In this document: positions 1 through 5,837 of the stretch, one piece after another
Layout: each line of letters begins with the position of its first letter
Numbering within the stretch: the first letter of the stretch is position 1
Assembly (NCBI GenBank): GCA_031272415.1
Contig: JAISTU010000169.1
Span: 1 to 8,803 of the forward strand
Length of the DNA: 8,803 nt
Origin: Bacteroidales bacterium
GTDB lineage: Bacteria; Bacteroidota; Bacteroidia; Bacteroidales; WCHB1-69
Direction of reading: 5' to 3'
Program-made: the position numbers and the translations under genes
Notes under the pieces: model-generated
Told to the model about the DNA's origin: nothing
Databases searched by the model: none
The model's input: only the letters and a program-made list of their open reading frames with translations

Positions 1-22
1 CACTCTCCACTCTCCACTCTGC
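1..22 (-). repeat. Heptad tandem repeat just after the oadA-like stop codon
   Basis: Read on the minus strand, about 2.9 copies of the unit AGAGTGG follow a GC dinucleotide, starting one base after the stop codon of the carboxyltransferase gene. The array runs off the left edge, so its full length is unknown. The first 20 bases match 18 of 20 bases of the repeat at 8430-8449, which lies in the same orientation relative to its own upstream gene. It is probably a dispersed minisatellite-like intergenic element. No function can be read from the sequence. Confidence 0.75.
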
Positions 23-23
23 C

Positions 24-1805
24 CTAAACTATCCACCCAATAACTTCTCCTTTTGTTACTTTTGTACCTTGTTTGACGCAAGTGTCGAGCAGTTTGCCGT
101 CAATTGGAGAAAGGACTTCTTCCATTCCGAAATAGGCTTCAACATCTGCAATATGCACTCCTTTTTTGTAAGTAGTACCCGGTGCAGGCGGTGTAGATTT
201 ATCGGTTAAGTCAATTTCCCAAAGCATTGTTCCGCTGCAAGGTGCTGTAATGGGTGTTGCATTAGGATATTTTTCACTAATGTAGGCAAATAATTTTTGT
301 TCTTGCTGTTCTTTGGAGGGGGGTGCTATTTTGGCAACTTCTTCGGCTTTTATTTTTGCACGTTCTTCCTCAAAACGCTTTTTTGCCAAGCCTGATTTAT
401 AATCTCTATATTGTCGGTCGTGCATTGCTAATTCAAACAATTCTTCATCATCTTGTCCAAATTCCCATCCATTTTCAATCATTTCTTTACGATAATCATC
501 CAATTGATTAGGATATTCATCTTGCGGATTGCCTGTATAGAAATTAAGTTGATTTTTTTGAGCCAAAGCAATGATTTCAGGGGCTAATTGACCGGGTAAT
601 TTACCCATTTTACCCAAAATCATGTTCCAACTATCTTTGTCTATAATCGAAAAACGCTCATTCCCATTAGCCATTGCAAAAATGTTCATCAAAGCAATAT
701 TTTTCACATATTGACTAAAAGGCGTAACCAAAGGCGGATAACCGACTTTTTTCCATACATATTCTACTTCATTGAACAATTGAACCAAAAGGGAATCAAT
801 GCTTACCTCCTGTTTATTGTTTTTACGTAAAGCGGCATTGATAGCGGTGTGCATGGCTTTTAAATCGGTCATCATGGAGCCCATCATGCCTCCGGGTAAT
901 CCGCAACCTATTAACAATGAGGTCATTATCTTATTGTGAGGGTCAATAAATTCACCCAAAAAATCATCAATAAAAGTTTGAGTTAAATGTCTCGCTGCCA
1001 TGTAGGCGTCCATGTTAATATCAGGCACTGAAAAACCGTCATCTTTGAGCATTGCGGCTATGGTAATGACATCCGGATGCACCATTCCCCACGAAAGCGG
1101 CTCCATTGCCACGTCCAAATAATCTGCCCCCGCACGTGCTACTTCCAACATTGAGGCAACCGAAAATCCGGGACCCGAATGTCCATGATACTGCACCACC
1201 AATTGCGGATGCCGCTCTTTGATGGCTTTTACCAATAAACCCAAACTGTGCGGACGTCCTATGCCTGCCATATCTTTTAAACATATCTCATCCGCCCCAT
1301 AATCTACAAATTTATCAACAATTTGCATATAATAATCGACCGTATGGATATCCGAATGCGTGATACTCAATGTTGCCTGCGAAATCATGCCCGCTTCTTT
1401 GGCATATTTGATAGACAATTCAACATTTCTATGGTCATTTAAACCGCAAAATGAACGCATAATATCCACTCCTTGTGCCTTTTTTACTTTGGGCATCAAT
1501 TGACGCACATCGGCAGGAACAGGGTACATCCTTAATCCATTCAATGCCCTTTCCAACATGTGAGTTTGGATGCCTGCTTTATTGAAAGGTGCAACCCATT
1601 GACGTACAGCCTTATTAGGATTTTCACCATATAACAAATTAACCTGCTCAAAAGCACCTCCGTTGGTTTCTATACGTGCAAAACACCCCATATCAACAAT
1701 AACGGGTGCTATTTGTATTAGTTGGTCAACTCGCGGCACATATTTGCCGGAAGATTGCCACATATCTCTATATACTAAACTGAATTTTATCTCCTTATTT
1801 GACAT
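24..1805 (-). CDS. oadA: OadA/PycB-type biotin-dependent carboxyltransferase subunit, Bacteroidota type, lacking the biotinylation lysine
   Basis: This 593-residue protein is related to the carboxyltransferase subunit of oxaloacetate decarboxylase, pyruvate carboxylase (PycB) and transcarboxylase 5S, which move CO2 between carboxybiotin and a 2-oxoacid. The TIM-barrel domain (about residues 5-300) keeps the metal-site pattern: RDMWQS (Asp14; the family norm is RDxHQS), the presumed carbamylated lysine in CLKDMAG (Lys177), and HGH (His207, His209). GLNDHRN (121-127) and LPGGMMG (303-309) are also present. The conserved post-barrel domain includes GYPPLVTPFSQ (355-365). A charged helix (about 470-505) leads to a biotinyl/lipoyl-like fold (about 517-593), where the usual EAMKM is replaced by EAYFGM, so no lysine is available for biotin. 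A separate biotin carrier is therefore likely; none lies in the window. The start is fixed by the conserved N-terminus and a promoter directly upstream. Family assignment is secure; the exact substrate (oxaloacetate, pyruvate or methylmalonyl-CoA) is not. Confidence 0.9.
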   Translation of the reverse strand: MSNKEIKFSLVYRDMWQSSGKYVPRVDQLIQIAPVIVDMGCFARIETNGGAFEQVNLLYGENPNKAVRQWVAPFNKAGIQTHMLERALNGLRMYPVPADVRQLMPKVKKAQGVDIMRSFCGLNDHRNVELSIKYAKEAGMISQATLSITHSDIHTVDYYMQIVDKFVDYGADEICLKDMAGIGRPHSLGLLVKAIKERHPQLVVQYHGHSGPGFSVASMLEVARAGADYLDVAMEPLSWGMVHPDVITIAAMLKDDGFSVPDINMDAYMAARHLTQTFIDDFLGEFIDPHNKIMTSLLIGCGLPGGMMGSMMTDLKAMHTAINAALRKNNKQEVSIDSLLVQLFNEVEYVWKKVGYPPLVTPFSQYVKNIALMNIFAMANGNERFSIIDKDSWNMILGKMGKLPGQLAPEIIALAQKNQLNFYTGNPQDEYPNQLDDYRKEMIENGWEFGQDDEELFELAMHDRQYRDYKSGLAKKRFEEERAKIKAEEVAKIAPPSKEQQEQKLFAYISEKYPNATPITAPCSGTMLWEIDLTDKSTPPAPGTTYKKGVHIADVEAYFGMEEVLSPIDGKLLDTCVKQGTKVTKGEVIGWIV

Positions 1806-1815
1806 AACTTAAATA

Positions 1816-1847
1816 CAAAAATACACTTTTTTTTGAATTTAAGCAAA
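1816..1847 (-). promoter_or_regulatory. Bacteroidota-type promoter of the oadA-like gene
   Basis: On the minus strand, TTTG (1847-1844) is followed after exactly 20 bases by TATTTTTG (1823-1816), a full match to the Bacteroidota -7 consensus TAnnTTTG with a -33 TTTG box. The ATG (1805-1803) begins only 10 bases beyond the -7 element. Transcription would start about 5-7 bases after the box, giving a leader of only a few bases and no room for a ribosome binding site. The -33 box overlaps the last codons of the DUF4301 gene. The call rests on motif and spacing only. Confidence 0.65.
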
Positions 1848-3347
1848 AATATGCTCTTTTCTCAATAAATCGTTAATCGTTTTCACAGGGGCAAATGTGT
1901 CGGGCGGTGCAACAACAAATATGCTCAGCCAATCGCTCATTGCTCCATTCCAAAGTCCCGGATTTTCCAATATTTTAACTGTTTTTCCATTTATATTTTT
2001 TTGACTGACAAAAAAGCGGTCATTATCTTTAAATTGTTGTAAATCAAACTTTTGTCCTTTATAATTTTTAAGTCCGCAAACAATATCAACAGGATTGAAA
2101 TAGTGAGAAGTTTCAACAGCGTGTTGTTGAGACGGCAATTGTGTGTTAATTTCTGACATTTCAACAATTTGTCGCGAAATATGACCTATTTTATTTTTCA
2201 TCCAAAACGGACCACCGCCGGGTTCTTTGGTACGTTTTACCATTGAACAAACTCGTAATGGTCTGTCTAACAGGAATTTAAGATATTTTTGTCTATCTAT
2301 AATTTCCAACAGCCAATATCCTTTTGTAAAAGTGGTATAAAAATGCTTTTGCAAAAAGGATTCTATCTCATTGAGCATCAAATTGTCGAAAACAGTTGTA
2401 TCCAATCTTTTAATAAAGGTGAAAATTTTCTTTTGATAGTTTAGTAATAGATTGATAATCAACTGTTTATGTTTTATTACATTTTTCCTTTTATTTTCAA
2501 CAAGCAGATTATCAATATTTTGGATATAAACAATATCAGCATCTATCGCATTTAAATTTTTGAGCAAACTGCCGTGTCCGCCTTGCCGAAAGAGCAAATT
2601 GCCATCCTTATCCCGCAGGGGCGTGTTGTTTGATTGCAAAGATATTGTATCTGTGGACGGCTGTTGAATTGAATAAGTGATTTCAAATTCTCTTTTTGAT
2701 TGTTTTTGAAAATTTTCTACCTGTTTTTGAAATAAATTCATAAACTGTTCAGATACAGTAAAATGCAATTTACAAACGGTGTTTTTTGGGAAAATGGCGT
2801 CCGCTTGTGCCAAATGCTCTTCCACTGCCGTTCTGTAAGCGTTTTTATATTTATGAAAAGGCAACAAACCTTTGGGTATATGGGCATAATTGAGCGATTT
2901 TTCTGCCAATAAAGCCTCTAAAATCGACAAATATTGTTTTTTTTTCAATAAATTTGACAAATTAACCCCATTTTTTAAAAGATGTGCTTGCAAATTGTCA
3001 TATAATGCAAATTTTTGTAAGTTGTTGAAAAACAAGGTTGTACTTTCCGAAAAATCATTATAATCAGTGTCATTTTTTAATTTTTCAAAATCTGCATACA
3101 AATCTTTAAACATTCGTGTTGCCGCACCCGACGCAGGAATAAATGCCGACAAAGAACAGCCCTGCATTGCCTCTTCAAAATTGTTGTTCGCTTCTGTTGA
3201 TACCTCTTCTATACCGTCATTCAAATCCGCAGGACGTATCACCTCGCAATAAGAGACCCCTTTTTGCAGAGCATACAACTGTTTTTCTAATGTATCTTTG
3301 CTAATTCCATGATTTTCAATTTGTTTTAAGTCTTTTGACGAAAACAT
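1839..3347 (-). CDS. DUF4301 family protein with nucleotidyltransferase-like motifs
   Basis: This 502-residue soluble protein, without signal peptide or membrane segment, fits the Bacteroidota family DUF4301, whose function is not established as far as I know. Visible motifs are PASGAATRMFK (71-81), RQGGHGSLLKNL (254-265), IQNIDN (275-280), RTKEPGGGPFW (372-382) and LENPGLWNGAMSDW (460-473). The first three resemble, in order, the nucleotide-binding GGxGTR...K loop, the PGGHGD loop and the NxDN metal site of UTP:sugar-1-phosphate uridylyltransferases, so a GT-A-like nucleotidyltransferase fold is a reasonable inference. The start ATG is preceded by AAAAAAGGGG with only two bases between GGGG and ATG, closer than a normal Shine-Dalgarno. 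The gene lies 30 bases after the SPOR gene, with no TAnnTTTG box in the gap, so it is probably cotranscribed. Its 3' end carries the -33 box of the next gene. Confidence 0.85.
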   Translation of the reverse strand: MFSSKDLKQIENHGISKDTLEKQLYALQKGVSYCEVIRPADLNDGIEEVSTEANNNFEEAMQGCSLSAFIPASGAATRMFKDLYADFEKLKNDTDYNDFSESTTLFFNNLQKFALYDNLQAHLLKNGVNLSNLLKKKQYLSILEALLAEKSLNYAHIPKGLLPFHKYKNAYRTAVEEHLAQADAIFPKNTVCKLHFTVSEQFMNLFQKQVENFQKQSKREFEITYSIQQPSTDTISLQSNNTPLRDKDGNLLFRQGGHGSLLKNLNAIDADIVYIQNIDNLLVENKRKNVIKHKQLIINLLLNYQKKIFTFIKRLDTTVFDNLMLNEIESFLQKHFYTTFTKGYWLLEIIDRQKYLKFLLDRPLRVCSMVKRTKEPGGGPFWMKNKIGHISRQIVEMSEINTQLPSQQHAVETSHYFNPVDIVCGLKNYKGQKFDLQQFKDNDRFFVSQKNINGKTVKILENPGLWNGAMSDWLSIFVVAPPDTFAPVKTINDLLRKEHIFA

Positions 3348-3377
3348 AACCCCTTTTTTATTGAAAGTTGAAAATTA

Positions 3378-4322
3378 TTATTTTGTGTCCAATATCCAAC
3401 TATTGGCGATGTTTTTTGCCTCATTTTCAGCATCTTGCAAAGTGTAAGGACCTATGGCTATCATATACAGTCCTTTTTTACTTTTCCCCAAATTGACAGC
3501 GTTAGGATAGGTGGAGTGTTTAGATTTCAAAAAATTGTCGGCATTAGTGGCATTTTTAAAACTTCCAATGACCACATAATGAGTTAATTGCGATATTTCC
3601 ACTGCATTTTCTTCTTTTTGAGAACTTTGCTCTTTGGGGACAATGTTGTCTATGGCTGATGAGGTGTCTGTAATGGATTGATTATCAAATTGTTCATCTA
3701 TAATTTCTGTTTGATTAACATCCGATTTAGGGGTGTTGTTTATTCTGAAAATTTGGTAATAAATGCCAATCACAATGACTGTTAAACATAAAAGTCCTAA
3801 CAAAACCCACAGCCAAATGAGCCACGTTTTTTTCTTTTTAACTTCCTCATTATCAGTATTTTGTGGTAAATTTGCAGTTTCTTTTTCTACCTCATTTTTA
3901 TGCACAATGGAATAAGGTTGCACTGTCAATTCTTCCAGTCCAAACGATTCCGGCGAGAGCGTAAGGTCTAATTTTGGGGTAAAAATCAGTTTGTGCATGC
4001 TATCTAACGCAAAATTGCCCATCGTATCTAATTGATATATACGATTTTGTGTTATTTCATGCTTTAAATTTTCCACCCATTTTTGCAACTCATTTTTGCA
4101 TGTTTCAATATCTGTATTCTGCTCTTTTGCAAGAAAATGCAAAAAATCTTCATTCTTTGTGTCCATTTCTTGGAAGAAAAGGTACTTACCCGGCACTGTA
4201 AATGTGTGTAAAACAGGATGTTCTTTCGCAGGTTGAAAAATGAGCGACAATTTTCCCAAATGAGGAATTTCAACTTGTCCGTGCTGTAAAATATAATTTT
4301 TAATAGAAGGTATTATGTACAT
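3378..4322 (-). CDS. HU-CCDC81-like and SPOR domain membrane protein
   Basis: This 314-residue protein has one membrane span. Residues 1 to about 130 look like the paired HU-CCDC81-type domains found at the N-terminus of many Bacteroidota SPOR proteins; VEIPHLGKLSL (17-27) and IYQLDTMGNF (95-104) resemble the IPGLGxF strand of HU-type folds. A KKKK stop-transfer motif (162-165) precedes a hydrophobic segment at about 167-190. A Ser/Thr/Asn/Glu-rich linker (about 195-245) leads to a SPOR domain at about 246-314, with the typical HYVVIGSF start and GLYMIAIGPY core. SPOR domains bind denuded glycan strands of septal peptidoglycan. The topology implied is a cytoplasmic N-terminus and a periplasmic SPOR domain, which suggests a link between the cytoplasm or nucleoid and the division septum; this is inference. 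The gene starts 3 bases after kdsB and ends in tandem stop codons (TAATAA). Confidence 0.85.
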   Translation of the reverse strand: MYIIPSIKNYILQHGQVEIPHLGKLSLIFQPAKEHPVLHTFTVPGKYLFFQEMDTKNEDFLHFLAKEQNTDIETCKNELQKWVENLKHEITQNRIYQLDTMGNFALDSMHKLIFTPKLDLTLSPESFGLEELTVQPYSIVHKNEVEKETANLPQNTDNEEVKKKKTWLIWLWVLLGLLCLTVIVIGIYYQIFRINNTPKSDVNQTEIIDEQFDNQSITDTSSAIDNIVPKEQSSQKEENAVEISQLTHYVVIGSFKNATNADNFLKSKHSTYPNAVNLGKSKKGLYMIAIGPYTLQDAENEAKNIANSWILDTK

Positions 4323-4325
4323 AAT

Positions 4326-5078
4326 TTATTGATTTTTAGATTGATAGATTGCTTTTTGAATGTCTTGTGGCACATCTATGCCTATCGGTGAATCAAAGTG
4401 ACTAATGTGCGTTTTGATAGTATAGCCATTTTGTAACCACCGCAACTGTTCCAAAGATTCGGCAGTTTCGAGTGGTGATTTTGGAAACTGCACAATCGCT
4501 TGTAAAACAGAGGCTTGATATGCGTAAATGCCAATATGTCGGTAAAAAATGTTGTCTGTTGAAGTGGAATTGTCTCTCTTATAAGGAATCGCTAATCGAC
4601 TGAAATACAGTGCATTATAATTAAAATCAAAAACCACTTTGACTATATTTGGGTCATTGAGTGCAGATTTTTCCTTAATCGGACAAACTAATGTCGCAAT
4701 TTGTATTTTTGTTGTTGAATTTTGAAATAAATCTATTAATTCATTGATTTGCAGTGGATTAATAAAAGGCTCATCTCCTTGTATGTTCACCACAACACAA
4801 TTTTTTTCCTCACAATTGAGTTCATTAAACGCCATTGCACAGCGGTCTGTTCCTGATGGGCAATCCGCAGACGTCAAAACAGCCTCGCCTCCTGCTTGCA
4901 CAACTGTATCTAAAATGCGTTTATCGTCCGTTGCTACAACAATTTTTGAAAATGATTTTACCTTTGAAACTTGCTCTAATGTTCTGATAATCATTTTCTT
5001 ACCGGCAATGTCCGCTAAAGGTTTCCCTTCAAACCGAGTAGAATGATAACGTGCAGGAATGATGGCTATAAATTGCAT
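4326..5078 (-). CDS. kdsB: 3-deoxy-manno-octulosonate cytidylyltransferase (CMP-Kdo synthetase)
   Basis: KdsB activates Kdo by joining it to CMP from CTP, giving CMP-Kdo for attachment of the LPS inner core to lipid A in the cytoplasm. The 250-residue length is normal for the family. Diagnostic motifs are all present: the nucleotide-binding loop IPARYHSTRFEGKPL (7-21), CPSGTDR (73-79), NIQGDEPF (98-105), YRHIGIYAY (179-187), ESLEQLRWLQNG (207-218) and IGIDVPQD (232-239), whose Asp235 is a metal ligand in the family. The start ATG is 5 bases after the kinase stop codon, and the coding end is 3 bases before the SPOR gene, so it sits inside a tight operon. The pairing with an envelope-associated SPOR protein suits a shared link to cell-envelope growth. 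Identification is confident. Confidence 0.97.
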   Translation of the reverse strand: MQFIAIIPARYHSTRFEGKPLADIAGKKMIIRTLEQVSKVKSFSKIVVATDDKRILDTVVQAGGEAVLTSADCPSGTDRCAMAFNELNCEEKNCVVVNIQGDEPFINPLQINELIDLFQNSTTKIQIATLVCPIKEKSALNDPNIVKVVFDFNYNALYFSRLAIPYKRDNSTSTDNIFYRHIGIYAYQASVLQAIVQFPKSPLETAESLEQLRWLQNGYTIKTHISHFDSPIGIDVPQDIQKAIYQSKNQ

Positions 5079-5083
5079 AAAAA

Positions 5084-5698
5084 TTATTTTTTCTTGTCTA
5101 AAGTTTCGTTCACCATTGAAAGTACAGTTTGAAAATCTTCTTGACTTTCTGCAAAATTCAGATTATCTGCATTGATAATCAATACTTTACCTTTTTTATA
5201 ATTGCTTATCCATTCATCATAACGCTCGTTTAAATTCTGCAAATATTCCGACCGAATGTTACGCTCCAATACCCGACCTCTTTTGATAATTTGAGATTTT
5301 AAAGTAACCGTACTTGCTTTTATATATATCAGTAAATCAGGTACTTGTATAAAATTTTCCATCAGTTCAAACAATGAAATATAATTTGAATAATCTCTAT
5401 TTGCCATCAATCCCATAGACAACAAATTAGGTGCAAAAATTTGAGCATCTTCGTAAATAGAACGGTCATGTATGACAGTTTTACGTTTTCGTTTGATTTC
5501 CAATATTTTACGACACCTTACATTAAGAAAATATATCTGAAGATTGAACGACCATCGCTGCATATCCCCATAAAAACTTGATAAATAGGGATTGGTATTG
5601 ATGTTGTCAAATTCAGGCACCCAATTGCAATGTTTTGCCAATAATTTAGTCAAGGTTGTTTTCCCTGCACCTATATTTCCTGCTACTGCTATATACAT
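5084..5698 (-). CDS. Deoxynucleoside kinase (dNK family)
   Basis: This 204-residue cytoplasmic enzyme transfers phosphate from ATP to a deoxynucleoside in dNTP salvage. Evidence is the P-loop GNIGAGKTT (7-15), the substrate-side NPYLSSFY (36-43), the catalytic-region DRSIYED (78-84) and the arginine-rich lid IKRGRVLERNIRSEYL (138-153), followed by the LNERYDEW helix typical of bacterial deoxyadenosine/deoxyguanosine kinases. Length is normal for the family. Whether it prefers dA, dG or dC cannot be read from the motifs, so no gene symbol is given. It is the first gene of the minus-strand cluster, downstream of a TAATTTTG -7 box, with a leader of roughly 20 bases. The MYIAVAGNIGAGKTT start is fixed because the P-loop begins at residue 7. 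Confidence 0.93.
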   Translation of the reverse strand: MYIAVAGNIGAGKTTLTKLLAKHCNWVPEFDNINTNPYLSSFYGDMQRWSFNLQIYFLNVRCRKILEIKRKRKTVIHDRSIYEDAQIFAPNLLSMGLMANRDYSNYISLFELMENFIQVPDLLIYIKASTVTLKSQIIKRGRVLERNIRSEYLQNLNERYDEWISNYKKGKVLIINADNLNFAESQEDFQTVLSMVNETLDKKK

Positions 5699-5723
5699 AC
5701 GAAAAAAGTTTTTTAGTCTTTTA

Positions 5724-5731
5724 CAAAATTA
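5724..5731 (-). promoter_or_regulatory. Probable -7 element for the kinase-kdsB-SPOR-DUF4301 unit
   Basis: On the minus strand the sequence TAATTTTG is an exact match to TAnnTTTG and lies 25 bases before the kinase ATG. Transcription would start near position 5718. No TTG/TTTG is found at the ideal 19-21 base distance upstream; that stretch is almost pure A/T and may act as an UP-like element instead. Support is the motif match and its position in a divergent intergenic region. Confidence 0.45.
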
Positions 5732-5748
5732 CACAAATTTTTCAATTA

Positions 5749-5774
5749 AAAATTAAAAAAGATTTTTTAATTTT
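5749..5774. repeat. 12-bp AT-only inverted repeat between the divergent promoters
   Basis: The arms AAAATTAAAAAA (5749-5760) and TTTTTTAATTTT (5763-5774) are perfect reverse complements around a GA centre. The repeat lies between the kinase -7 box and the pepD -7 box, where the upstream promoter elements of both would be. In DNA this rich in A and T tracts such symmetry can arise by chance. It could equally be a bendable A-tract or a binding site for a dimeric regulator. Confidence 0.45.
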
Positions 5775-5783
5775 AAATTTTAA

Positions 5784-5812
5784 TTGAAGAAAAAGTGTAT
5801 TTTTGTATTTTG
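5784..5812 (+). promoter_or_regulatory. Bacteroidota-type promoter of pepD
   Basis: Two overlapping candidates exist. TATTTTTG (5798-5805) is a perfect TAnnTTTG element but has no well-spaced -33 box. TATTTTG (5806-5812) is one base short of consensus but has TTG (5784-5786) exactly 19 bases upstream. Either would give a leader of about 20-26 bases before the ATG at 5838. The segment 5790-5810 is identical over 21 bases to the promoter core of the oadA-like gene on the opposite strand (1831-1811). Confidence 0.55.
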
Positions 5813-5837
5813 TATAATTTTAAAAAGAATAAATAAC

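Noticed and set aside
3067..3252. Plus-strand open frame of 61 codons inside the DUF4301 gene
   Set aside because: It lies fully antisense to a well-supported conserved gene and has no recognisable domain or promoter.
4744..5046. Plus-strand open frame of 100 codons inside kdsB
   Set aside because: It is antisense to the conserved motifs of kdsB and its translation shows no family features. It is a by-product of the kdsB codon pattern.
5784..5837. Upstream in-frame start of the pepD reading frame (18 extra residues, MKKKCIFVF...)
   Set aside because: This segment contains the likely promoter -7 boxes and would add a hydrophobic N-terminus to an enzyme family that is cytosolic. The ATG at 5838 fits the family length and N-terminus.
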